This document shows, piece after piece, positions 1 to 9,390 of a stretch of DNA of 64,000 nt (its first letter is position 1; each line of letters opens with the position of its first letter). Under the pieces are notes generated by a model, which saw only the letters and a list, made by a program, of their open reading frames with translations, was not told the origin of the DNA and searched no databases. Position numbers and translations under genes: made by a program. The stretch covers positions 2,444,215-2,508,214 of the forward strand of contig VZQC01005558.1 in assembly GCA_009823505.1 (NCBI GenBank), read 5' to 3'. The DNA is from Rhizomys pruinosus. Taxonomy: Eukaryota; Chordata; Mammalia; Rodentia; Spalacidae.

Positions 1-844
1 TTAGTCCAAAGAACAAAATCAATGCATATTCAATTAATATTAATTATAAAACAAATGCAAAGTTAAGACGGGTTCAACACAGTCCAATACTGTGATTTTC
101 TTATTGGTAAATTGAAAATTCATTTACTGAAAGAAAGAAGGGTACTCCTGACTGCATTTAGAATCAGCATGGTTGGTGAAATCTAAATGTCAAACCAATC
201 TCGAGTCTGTGGGGGTTTAAGTGTATGCGGGGAGGGGGAAGGGGAGGCAGAATGAGGTTCTGTTTCCGCTGCTTCTAACAGGAGCCTAGAGAATGAACAG
301 GGAAGATTCTGTACATGAAATTGCTTCTGGAAATAATATTATAGTGACCGAAGAGCAGAGAGGCAGAAGATGGGCAGTGAGTTCTTTGAGCTGTGTGCCA
401 GCTTACAAATAAGGAGCAGGGTCAGAAGTGCCTGTGTTTCCACAGTGAAATTCGGCCTCTTGGGGCCACTTCTCCAGGCAGACCACCTTGTCCACCTGAC
501 GGGAGGAAAACTTTAAACAGCTAACCAAAGCCACTGGTCACTGAAGAAAGATAGGAGGGAAGAGGGGAAGGTGCCTGATGACTCTTACCAAGCTTGGCCA
601 TATCTTATAGTTGTGTCTGGACTGTGCCTATAAACTGTGTCACATGGGTGATGGGCATAGTACCCACTCGTGTTTAAATGTCCCTTCCCATTGTACAATG
701 CGTTTTGTTTCTTTTCTCATGTAATTTTCACAACTGTCCTTTCATGAATAAATATATATATTCACTTACATGCTGTTCAACTATTCTCAACATTCTGCAA
801 TGAATGTATTTGAGCTACACTGAAATTATGCATTAGTGTACAGT
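1..844. other. Unique non-coding DNA
   Basis: I see no gene, no recognisable repeat and no sustained reading frame. The segment is moderately AT-rich, with a short (AT) run near 750. Confidence 0.6.
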
Positions 845-985
845 TTTTGTGTGTACATGTTCATACACATGTGTGCATACACATGTGCTTACATGCTTTT
901 GGAGGCCATACATCAACAATGATATCTTCCTTCATTATCTTATTCTTTTTTGAGACAGGATCTCTCAGCATCTATGTGTAATTTT
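845..985 (-). mobile_element. RSINE1/B4 SINE fragment
   Basis: The plus strand runs from alternating TG/CA sequence through 'ggaggccatacatcaac' to 'ttttttgagacaggatctc'. This order is typical of an RSINE1/B4 element read in antisense. The tRNA-like end is missing, so the copy is truncated and old. Confidence 0.6.
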
Positions 986-2146
986 TAATATTGAGTTCAT
1001 AGAGGAAACAGCTCATGAAAAGCAAAGCTGGAATCAAAGCGTGAGTGTTCTAAGCCTAGTGTTCACATCTCACCAGAACTGCATCCAATTGCTAAGCTGT
1101 AGGGTGACAGAAACATAATAACTGGTACCCGAGCTGTAGGAGCCTGAACCCTGCAGGCACTCCCCAGCATTTCTTAACTCTAGTTCAAAGTGACCACAGT
1201 CAGTGTCTGTGTCTGATGGATTGTGAAGCAGGAGGCTGAATCATGAAGTCTGTGATTTAGATGCCCAGTAGTCACTCACTCAGTTCTCCACCCAGAAAAT
1301 ATTTGCATTTTTTTCTAGATGCACAAGAATGTGTGATAGACCCAGGAAGACTATACTGTGAACTCGAACTCGGGTGTGGTATGCACCTTCACAGCACGGG
1401 AGGCCCAGGGTTGTGCTGATCTGGAAATTGAACAGCAGTGTGGGAAGTGCCACAGGAGAACGAGAGCTGAGCTGCCCCTGGGTGAGGCACTGATGCATCC
1501 AGAGAGGGCTCAGTGCTATGCCAAAGTCTGTTTCTCATGCATATTAGGGATCAACAAGGGAAAGTGGAAAGGCCGTGAAGAGCGTCTAATGCCTTATGCA
1601 ATACTGAGTGGGCACAAAGCCACACTGGGACAGAATGCTGAGTGGGGCTAAAGGAACCATGGCCTTATTTGGTCTGATCTTTCAAGAACCCTCAGAGGAA
1701 GAACCCTAGGAGGAAGATTTACCTGGTAGACAAGCCCTGTCCTTGGACACCAGGCCTGCTTATCTACACAGATGCCAAGGATTAGAAAGGGAAAATAAAT
1801 AATTTATCCACTTTTAGAAAAGAGAATCCATAGGTAAACCTAGCTCTTTCTCTCTCTTTCTCTCTCTCTCTCTCCCATCCTCTAAATGCATGCACTTTCT
1901 TGTTATATTATACTGTAATATTGTAATTAGCATTGTTGATTTTCCAAGTCTCTTAGCCTCCCATTTGCCTTCAAAGGAAAGGGACAAAAGCTACTGCCAA
2001 TTAGATCAAGTCTCAGGTTCATGAAACCAGTCCAGGTAACAGATTCAATGAGCCTTAGCTGTGGAGACTGCCCCACAATCACAGTTATTCCATGGTGTTT
2101 GGGCTATGAAGTCTGCAAGTGTGAAGAAACAACCTTTTGCTCTACT
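986..2146. other. Unique non-coding DNA
   Basis: No gene is recognised. A 97-codon open frame at 1358-1651 has no domain, no Kozak support and no recognisable homology, so I do not call it. The only repeat is the CT tract listed separately. Confidence 0.55.
1844..1874. repeat. (CT)n microsatellite
   Basis: About 31 bp of CT dinucleotides with two TTT interruptions. It is an imperfect short tandem repeat. Confidence 0.85.
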
Positions 2147-2158
2147 GCAGTAAATCTA

Positions 2159-2383
2159 TTATTATTTTTTTATTTATTTCTGTATGTGTACGAGTGTACT
2201 GTCTGCATGCAAGTCTGTGCACCCGTGTCGTGCAATGCCGCGGAGGTCAGAAGAGGGTGTCAGATTCTCCTGGAACTGGAGTTCTCCTGGAATTGGAGTT
2301 TCAGATGGTTCTCGGCCGCCATGTGGGTGCTGGGGATCAAACCCGGGCCCTCTGCAAGAACGGTCGGTGCTCTTAACCGCTAG
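2159..2383 (-). mobile_element. Young B2 SINE, 5'-truncated, with TSD
   Basis: Antisense B2. It starts with a T-rich (poly-A complement) end and finishes at 'cttaaccgctag', lacking about 17 bp of the usual 5' head. A perfect 12-bp target-site duplication, gcagtaaatcta, lies at 2147-2158 and 2384-2395. The body carries the 17-bp internal duplication seen in most young B2 copies here. The B box has one change (ggtttgatccc instead of ggttcgatccc). The overlapping 120-codon frame is only antisense SINE sequence. Confidence 0.93.
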
Positions 2384-2395
2384 GCAGTAAATCTA

Positions 2396-2925
2396 AATGT
2401 GCAGATTTCACTCTTTCTCAGCCATTAGAACAGTTGTCCCAGTGTCCACTGTGGAGTGGATCCAGAGTCCCAAGCATATCAAAGCCCACTATTGCTCATA
2501 TCACTTATAAAGAATAGTATGGTTTTTGCCTGACATGTACATACTCCTGAATACATGGAATCAACTCCAGATGAATTGTAATATGAATACTGCATTGAAT
2601 GCTGTGTAAAGAGAAGCTATATTATATTGTTTGATGAGAAACAAGTCCATACATGTTTAGTAGTGAGGCAACACACATATATATTATCTGGGGTTGGTTG
2701 AATCTGAGAGTGTGGAATCTAACAGACTCTTCTGATGAATTAGACAGGGGGATACTTACCTCATTTGATATTACTGTACTAGCCATTGAGAATTGCTCCT
2801 TGTCTACTGGAAGCCTCGGGTGCTTAGTGATGACTGTCCCCTCACCTTGAGATGATGCACTGAAACAGAGCTGTCCAGATACTTTAGAAACAGGGGCTTA
2901 TATGTGTCATATCAGTTAGGGTTCC
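2396..2925. other. Unique non-coding DNA
   Basis: I see no gene and no identifiable repeat. Confidence 0.55.
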
Positions 2926-3420
2926 CTAGAATAACAGAACCACTGGAATGAGTGTCACCAAAAGGAGTTTGTTTAATTGATTTACAGAATACAGTGGTTC
3001 AATGATGGTTATTCTCACACTGGAGAAGCTGAGCACCAGGGAGCCGTTCAGACTATGAGGCTGGATGTTTCAGCAGTCCTGGGGTGGCACTGAGGTCTGC
3101 AGGCTAGGAAACCTGGCCTTCAGTCCATACTGGAAGGCAGTGGAAGCTGGGTTATGATGGTTGTGAAAGATGGAAATAGCAACAACTGGGATAGACATAC
3201 CTGCCAGAAGAGGGGAAGGGAGGTGGCCAAGCAGGATGGCCTGCTCCTGTGACCTCTTTCTATCTGGGCCATCACCAGAAGACACTGCACACTCTGTCAG
3301 GAGGGTCTTTGCTTTTCAGTAAATCCTTTCAGGAAATTCCCTTACACAAAGAGGTGTGTCTCTAAGTTGGTTCCACATCTAATTGAGCTGACAGTCTAGA
3401 TCAACCGTCACAAGTGTCAA
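2926..3420. mobile_element. Rodent MER/LTR-like interspersed repeat (family not named)
   Basis: The order 'gggttccctagaataacag', then 'cttcagtccatactggaagg', then 'aaatcctttcaggaaattcc' and 'gtgtgtctctaagttggttc' resembles a dispersed rodent repeat with LTR character that I recognise only by its general layout. The match is from memory. No terminal duplications were found. Confidence 0.5.
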
Positions 3421-4529
3421 CAGGCAGAGTGACTGTCATCCTTCCAGCCTGTTTCCTCATCTTCTTCCCCAGATCCAGCAGGCTAATGCTTATTTGGAGG
3501 TGCTCTACAGATCCCAATCATCTAACCCTGTGTTAACTGACAGTAAGAGAGTTGTTGATCCTGCGACATGTTGGTCTTCTTTTGAGCTCTCCTCTCAATC
3601 TGGCTTCTCCTTAGACTGCTTCATGCCTCCTGAACATACCTCAGTCTCTGCAACCACAATCTGTTATCCATAATCTGTCTCTTTGGGTTTGTTCATTAAT
3701 TTGCATATGGAAATACAAATTTCATATACATATATATGTGAATACTTTACAATATTACATTTGCCTTCTCTGTACACACAGGCTGCCTGGCACATGGCCG
3801 CACACACCTGCTTCACTTTCTCTCTCTACATTTCTGGCTCCAGCACACACATTATTTTATTTTCTACTTACCCACATCCATTCAAACCAGTATTAAAACA
3901 ATAATGTGGATTTTTTTAATGTGTGAGGGAGTTATTTTTTCAGGGTTCCTAGCCCAGGAGGTTTGAATAGAAGAGACTTTTCCTTAAGCCTGGCTGGTGT
4001 ACTCTAATTGGCCTAATCAGAAAAACACATTCCCCTTAATTGGCTCTAAGCCAGCAAGGTACAAAAAGACTATTGTTAGATTTTTCTGGAACCTGTAGGA
4101 GTTATTCTTCTTATATTTGAGCTTGGGAAAATGTGCTGTTGTAGCTGATGTGCCTGTCTTGCTTCAATTTATGATCTGAGGATGAAGCTAACCCTCACCT
4201 GGGGAACAAACCCACAGAGCAGGAAAAATGTAAAGACTGCTGAAATCAACTCAGCCCCTGAATCTGCCTCCTCCGCCCCAGACTCAGCATCCCCATTACA
4301 AAAAAAATTTTTGGATTCTCTAAGCCAATGTGAGCTGTGCTTTTGGTGTTTTCCACTGGATGGATGTTGACTGATGAGCCTTGCTAACTCTGCCAGGCAG
4401 AAGGGAAGACTCTCATCTCCACATCGTCAAAACACTTTGTGGATAGCACAATTAGGTCTTTAGCAAATGGTTTATAGTTAGTTATGTGAGTCTGCATGCC
4501 TCTGGAGGGTATTCAATATGGCTAATTCC
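3421..4529. other. Mostly unique DNA, possibly an old repeat relic at about 3940-4370
   Basis: No gene is seen. The part at 4180-4370 ('ggggaacaaacccacagagc', then 'gaaatcaactcagcccctg') reads like a decayed ancient mammalian repeat, but I cannot assign a family. Confidence 0.4.
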
Positions 4530-4615
4530 TTTTTATATCTCCCAAGCTTTAAGCACATTGCCCGGCACATGGTAGGTGCCCAATGAGGGCTTGTTCAATT
4601 AACTACCCAGTTTAC
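4530..4615 (-). mobile_element. MIR-like ancient SINE fragment
   Basis: 'cacattgcccggcacatgg', then 'taggtgcccaatgagggctt', resembles the antisense 5' part of a MIR core ('gtgcctggcacatagtagg'). It is short and diverged, as expected for a pre-rodent repeat. Confidence 0.45.
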
Positions 4616-5689
4616 TGCTCTGCCTCTGTTAACTTCAAATTGGTTTCCCTCTCTGAGTTTACAAGCTTCAACTCCCATGAAATGAGAGCAGCACGTATCT
4701 GTGCAAAGTTTTAATGATTAAAATAATTAAGAGGCAATAGAGCTGCAGTATCTCCAGAACTTCCTCAAAGGTGAACCCAGTCCAGTGCTGTTGGCTAATT
4801 ACTATCAAAGGCAAACCAAACGACAGAAAGTGCCAATTGTTTGCCAAGAAATGTCACCCTCGTCCCTAAAGCATATTTTTCCAGGCTTATGTTATTTCAA
4901 CCCTTCTACAGGCACTAGAGACCTTTGAAAAATGAAGTATGAGTATTCTATTGATAAAAAGATAACCTTTAAGGGATTTTGGAAGAGAAGAAATAGTAGT
5001 CCCCAAGAGAGCTTTCTGGAGCCTTGTAAAAACGCTATCGGTTGAATTATTGCAATATTTCTACTCGTTTCAGAAAATCCGCCCCTGCCAGGATTGAAAA
5101 ATACCAGCCAATTAGCCTTCCCGACAGCACAAGCACTTTCATTAGTCCTCAGATGTTTGCTGAATCCCTGACTTGCACACACACTGAGAGGAAGGCTCTT
5201 CCACGGCTCCCGCACAAATGTAACCGATAGACCAAACACCTACTGTTGGCTCCAGATGTGTGCAAAATCTGGATGTGTGAGCTCACTCATACAGCCCCTG
5301 TATTTGCGTCTTATCACAGTTTTCACAGTAATCTATTTTTACAACAAATGGAAGGAAAGGCCCTTTTAGACCAAGAGACTTCATTGATCGTTCCTTCCGC
5401 TGAGCCAATGGCCGAAGTCCACCCACACTGCATCTGGCTTTCCCTGAGGCATGAACACATTTGCCACCAGTTGGCCTCAGTGATGCTTTTTTCCATTAGC
5501 GAACACTGCTCCTGAAAGTCACCTTGAAGGTGTCATATAGGTAGAAGAGATGAAGCGGCGTGCAGGGGACTTGGGGTGAACAGAACGTCCCTTCCCTGGG
5601 GCTCCTGGATGCTGTGGCCTGTAAAAACATATCTTCTATTCCTCTGGGCTCATGGGCTTGTTAAGGAAAAAAAGAAATATGTGCAGGTA
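4616..5689. other. Unique DNA with retained CpGs; candidate conserved noncoding segment
   Basis: No repeat and no believable coding region. From about 5030 to 5430 there are at least ten CpG dinucleotides in otherwise CpG-poor surroundings, for example in 'acgctatcgg', 'atccgcccc' and 'cggctcccgc'. The 115-codon minus-strand frame at 4892-5239 has no recognisable protein features. Confidence 0.4.
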
Positions 5690-5882
5690 GTTCAAGAATG
5701 CAGAGGACCTAAAGTTTGGTTCCCAGCTCCCACATGATTTCTAACTGTCTGTATCTCCCATTCCAGGGGATCTGACACTCTCTTCTGGCCTCAGTGGGCA
5801 TTATATTCAGGGACTGCTTACATATAAGGAGGCAACACACTCACACACATACAACTTTGTAAGTAAAGTTATTTTTTTTAAG
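5690..5882 (+). mobile_element. B3-type (B2-related) SINE, 5'-truncated
   Basis: It begins inside the tRNA-like head ('gcagaggacctaaagtttgg'), continues through 'cattccaggggatctgacac' and 'cacacacatacaac', and ends in a T/A-rich tail. The divergence indicates an old copy. Confidence 0.75.
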
Positions 5883-6260
5883 TAGTTGGCAGTTCTATGG
5901 CAAGATCACAGTGTCATGTTTACTTTTGGGTGTGAAAGCATGCTACCCTCTGTAATCCTGACACAGACAATCCTTATGCAGGGTAAGTTTCTCACTCATG
6001 TATACAAGGTAAGATGTCATCCCAAAGTTTGGGGTTTCAGCATTTGTAGGAGCAAGAGAAGATGAAGAAATCCATATGCACCTGTGCAGAACTTCTTGGT
6101 TACATGACCTATGCAGTCACACTTGTCCCAAGCTCAGTGTGAACGTTCATTCTCCATGATCTCTGTCCTAAAATGCTTAATATTTTTGGACAAAGGACTC
6201 ATATTTTCATTTTGTATTGGGTCTCACAAATTATGTGGCTTTTCTTACAGGTAATTGTGG
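5883..6260. other. Unique non-coding DNA
   Basis: I see nothing recognisable here. Confidence 0.5.
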
Positions 6261-6459
6261 CTGGATGGATAGGAATATAAATAGATGGATGGAATAGAAT
6301 AAGAGATAGAAGATGATAGATAGCAGATGGATAGATGATAGATGGATAGATATATAGGTAATAGAAAGAGACAAACACAGAAGTGACGATAAGACAGACA
6401 GGTGATGGATTTAGGATAAGACAGATGACACATACCAGATGATTGATAGGTAGAGATAG
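6261..6459. repeat. Degenerate (GATA/GGAT)n microsatellite
   Basis: Interrupted GATA, GGAT and AGAC tetranucleotides over about 200 bp. A low-complexity open frame across it is an artefact. Confidence 0.85.
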
Positions 6460-6529
6460 GATGAGAATGGTGATGGTGGTGGTGGTGGTGATGATGATAA
6501 TGATGCTGGTGATGATGGTGATGATGATG

Positions 6530-6561
<32 letters not shown>

Positions 6562-6601
6562 GATGATGGTGCTGGTGATGGTGATGATGATGGTGATTGT
6601 A
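6460..6601. repeat. (GAT/GGT)n trinucleotide repeat
   Basis: About 140 bp of GAT and GGT triplets. The same repeat resumes at 6955, beyond an interspersed repeat, so the two blocks may once have been one tract. Confidence 0.9.
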
Positions 6602-6954
6602 TTAGTCACTTTTCTGTTGCTGTGATAAAACACCAGACCAAGGAACTTATAAAAGGAAGAGTTCATTTGAGCTTACGATTGGCGGTTCCAGGGAATTAGA
6701 GTCCATTGTGGTGGGAGGCGTGGTGGCTGGATCTGGAGCAGCAAACCAAGGGTCACATCTCGAAAAGAGTACAGGAAGCAGAGAGGAAGCAACTGTAGAG
6801 CATGAGGCTTGTTAAGCTCACTAAGCCTTTGCCCCCAGTGACACACTTCCTGAAGCATGGCCACACACCCCAGGACCTCCAAAAACAGCGCCACCAACTG
6901 GAGACAAACGTCTGAATACCTAGAGCCTATGGAGGACACACATTCAAACCACCA
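6602..6954 (-). mobile_element. AATAAA-bearing rodent repeat, antisense copy, inside a (GAT)n tract
   Basis: Opens with 'gttgctgtgataaaacacc' and ends 'cattcaaaccaccata'. This is a common rodent interspersed repeat of about 350 bp with LTR/MER character. The opposite strand is taken as sense because better-kept copies in this window carry AATAAA near that end. Repbase name not assigned. Its target site is low-complexity, so no duplication can be resolved. Confidence 0.7.
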
Positions 6955-7042
6955 TAGTGATGATGATGATGGTGATGATGATGATGGTGATGGTGATGGT
7001 GATGATGGTGATGGTGATGATGATGGTGATGGTAGTGATAGA
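6955..7042. repeat. (GATGGT/GAT)n repeat, second block
   Basis: Near-uninterrupted GAT and GGT triplets, matching the block that ends at 6601. Confidence 0.9.
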
Positions 7043-7394
7043 GGAGAGATCACAACTTTTGTGAAGAAAGCTCATCTAGGGGAGGAGGAACATCAGTTCT
7101 ACCAAGTTCCAAGTGGTTAAATGGCCATTTTGCCACCAGCTCACTGGTTTGCCTCATTCACTTCTTACTTAGAGAAAAAGTTTCAGTTTTATTAACAGAG
7201 AATTTAAATTCTCCAAAGTACCCACTTTTATGTGCTGCATTAAGATTAGCTATCATGCTTCATTAAACGGAGTTGTTAAGATTATTGATGTGGGTATTTT
7301 AAAATGGATTAGAAAGCTCCTTTTCCAGGAAAGGTAGAACATTTGTCAAAACCTTCCTTCCATTTTTCTTTATCATAACTTCATGCATCAGGAC
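7043..7394. other. Unique non-coding DNA
   Basis: AT-rich, with no recognised gene or repeat. Confidence 0.5.
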
Positions 7395-7750
7395 TGGCAA
7401 ATTCTCAGTGAAAATGTGACCTCTTGGGATCCTGCCTCAAATGGTGCTGAGAGTCAAAATGTTGTACATACAATTGCTTGTGCTTTGTTAGTGTGACTAA
7501 AAAGGTATCACTGGATAAGCTGAAGGGAAACAACCTGAACAGACTAGAGTCCAAAATGACAACTCCAAAGAAAGTAGACTGTTTTCTTCTCACCCACTTG
7601 TACCCCTTTCCCAAAGTCTAGGGAACAAATTGCAGAAGAGGAGGTGTGGTAGAATGTAAGGGCTGCAGAGAGATAGGGGTGAATCATGCAACATAGACTG
7701 GACTCCTAATTGATCAACATGCCTGTGCATACAAGCATCACCAACTGGAC
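7395..7750 (+). mobile_element. L1-like 3'-tail fragment
   Basis: It aligns by eye with 25108-25350: 'attgcttgtgctt', an '(a/g)gactgtt(t/c)tgctt'-like block, 'gaagaggaggtg', 'agaatgtaagggctgc' and 'ggggtgaa'. It lacks the G-rich and polyadenylated end found in that copy and in 44985-45328. Confidence 0.5.
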
Positions 7751-8206
7751 TATGGGAACCTTGGGTTGTTCAAAATTTGGACAAAGATACTTGCAAAATG
7801 CACAGTATGGCAAACTAAGTAGCATCAATGTTATCTGAAAACAACTGTGTTATTATATTATAGAATCCCTTAAAAATAAACAAATAAAAGAGGAAATATA
7901 TATATTTTTTCTAACATATATGCCAAAAATATATTTTCTTTCTGAATAGAGAATCCCCCTTGCTCTTAAACTGTCAGATACAGATGGATTATTTCAAATT
8001 ATCCATCTCCTCTTTTGACAATTTCGTGCTGAATATTTTCTCCTTAGGTTTTTGTTTTATTCTCCATTTCATTCCTCATGTACAGCACAATTCTTTTCAG
8101 CACTTTTCTTCAATGTTGAGGGTAAAAGACACTGAGCAAAGGGCTCTATTGCTGAGTCACATTGCCTTGCCCTAGCCTTCTAATTATTTTCCAAAGTTAC
8201 TGTATT
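7751..8206. other. Mostly unique, AT-rich DNA with a weak ID-like relic
   Basis: An AT-rich stretch. At about 8115-8175 the antisense order 'ttgagggtaaaag', 'gggctctattgctgag', 'cttgccctagc' weakly resembles an ID element, but it is too diverged to call firmly. Confidence 0.4.
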
Positions 8207-8350
8207 TGGGAGCACAGGAGATGGCTTAGTAAAGTGAATGTCAAGTGATCACAAGAACCTGAGCTCCGTCCTAAGCCCCAAGGGAGATCGGGACAGAGCA
8301 GCACATCTGCAGCCCTAGTGCTCTTGTCCTGGGTGCAGTGAGAAACAGGT
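8207..8350 (+). mobile_element. B4-type SINE fragment
   Basis: A tRNA-like head ('ggagatggcttagtaaag', 'gaacctgagctccg') is followed by a decayed B1-like part ('gcagcacatctgcagcc'). It directly precedes the repeat at 8351. Confidence 0.5.
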
Positions 8351-8906
8351 TCCTTTATTTGAATACTTGGTCCCTAGTTGGTGGCAATGTTTAGGAAATT
8401 TATGGAACCTTTAGGAGGTGGAGCCTTGCTGAAGGAAGCATGTCACTGGGCATAGGATTTTTGAAAATATATAGTGTATTAAAGACTATAAAATACTTTA
8501 TTATTTTTATTTTATGTGTATTAGTGTATTTCCCGCACATATGTAAGTGCACCCATGTCATGCAATTCCTGCAGAGGTCAGAAGAGGGCGGTGGATTCCC
8601 CTGGAACTGGAGTTAGGAATGATTGTTAGCTGTCATGTGGGTGCTGAGAACCGAACCCAGGTCCTCTCCAAGAGCAGCCACTGCTGGTAACTGCTGAGCC
8701 TTCTCTCCAGCCCCTGGGGACAGGTTTGGAGGATTTATAGCCCCACTCCCCTGCCCTCTGCGCCTGTTGCTGTGCCTTCCCTGCAGCTGCCGTGCCTTCC
8801 CCACCAAGATGGACTCTATCTCTGGAACTGTACGCCAGAATAAAGCCTTTCCTCCCCAAGTTGCTTGTGGTATTTCATCATAGCAACAGAAAAGTAACGA
8901 TACAGT
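8351..8906 (+). mobile_element. AATAAA-bearing rodent repeat, split by a B3 SINE
   Basis: Left part 8351-8480 ('ttgaatacttggtcccta', 'ggaggtggagccttgctg') and right part 8714-8906 ('gccttccccaccaagatgg', 'aataaagcctttcctcc', 'atagcaacagaaaagtaac') form one element. It is interrupted by the antisense B3 at 8493-8713, so the B3 is younger. Related copies lie at 60125, 63688 and 27978. Confidence 0.75.
8493..8713 (-). mobile_element. B3 SINE nested in a rodent repeat
   Basis: Antisense B3: a T-rich end, 'ttttatgtgtattagtg', 'cagaggtcagaagagggcg', 'catgtgggtgctgagaac', and the complement of the head, ending 'ctctccagcccc'. It is close to full length. Confidence 0.85.
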
Positions 8907-9390
8907 TGGTGAGGCAGAGACAGGAGGATCCCTGGAGCCCGCTGCCAGCCAGTCTATGGTCAATGGACTTCGAGTTCAGGGAGGAACTCTGTCTCAAAAA
9001 TAAGGTGGAGGGGGGGCTGGAGAGATGGCCTAGCGGTTAAGAGCGCCGACCGCTCTTACAGATGACCCGGGTTCGATCCCCAGCACCCACATGGCAGCCG
9101 AGAACCGTCTGAAACTCCAATTCCAGGAGAACTCCAGTTCCAGGGGAATCCGACACCCTCTTCTGACCTCCGCGGCATTGCATGACATGGGTGCACAGAC
9201 TTGCATGCGGACAGTACATTCATACACATACAGAAATAAATAAAATTAATAAAAAAGAAAAAAAATAAGGTGGAGGAAGTTCAAAGAAGATACTCAATAT
9301 TGACCTTTTGTCTGCACATATATGCATATGCACACATGTACAGCAACACATAGTACATGTATCTACCACACACCTCTATACACAATTACT
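8907..9390 (+). mobile_element. RSINE1/B4 SINE, split by a young B2
   Basis: Left part 8907-9011 ('ggcagagacaggaggatccc', 'ctctgtctcaaaaataagg') continues at 9277-9390 ('gttcaaagaagatactc', 'ctgcacatatatgcatatg'). The parts join exactly across the target-site duplication of the B2 at 9013-9260. Confidence 0.8.
9013..9260 (+). mobile_element. Young B2 SINE with 16-bp TSD
   Basis: Full-length B2 from 'ggggctggagagatggcc' to an AATAAATAAA-containing A-rich tail. A perfect 16-bp duplication, aaaaataaggtggagg, lies at 8996-9011 and 9261-9276. The Pol III B box ggttcgatccc is intact, and the body has the 17-bp duplication. It is one of the least damaged copies in the window. Confidence 0.95.

Noticed and set aside
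1358..1651. 97-codon plus-strand frame
   Set aside because: No recognisable domain, no splice context, ordinary composition; such lengths are expected by chance.
6199..6666. 155-codon Ile/Thr-rich minus frame
   Set aside because: Translation of GATA and GAT microsatellites.
9013..9090. Possible functional tRNA gene because of A and B box motifs
   Set aside because: The sequence continues as a B2 body with an A-rich tail and target-site duplications; it is a SINE, not a tRNA gene.
9030..9227. 65- and 60-codon minus-strand frames repeated at several loci
   Set aside because: They are translations of antisense B2 SINEs, found at every young B2 copy.
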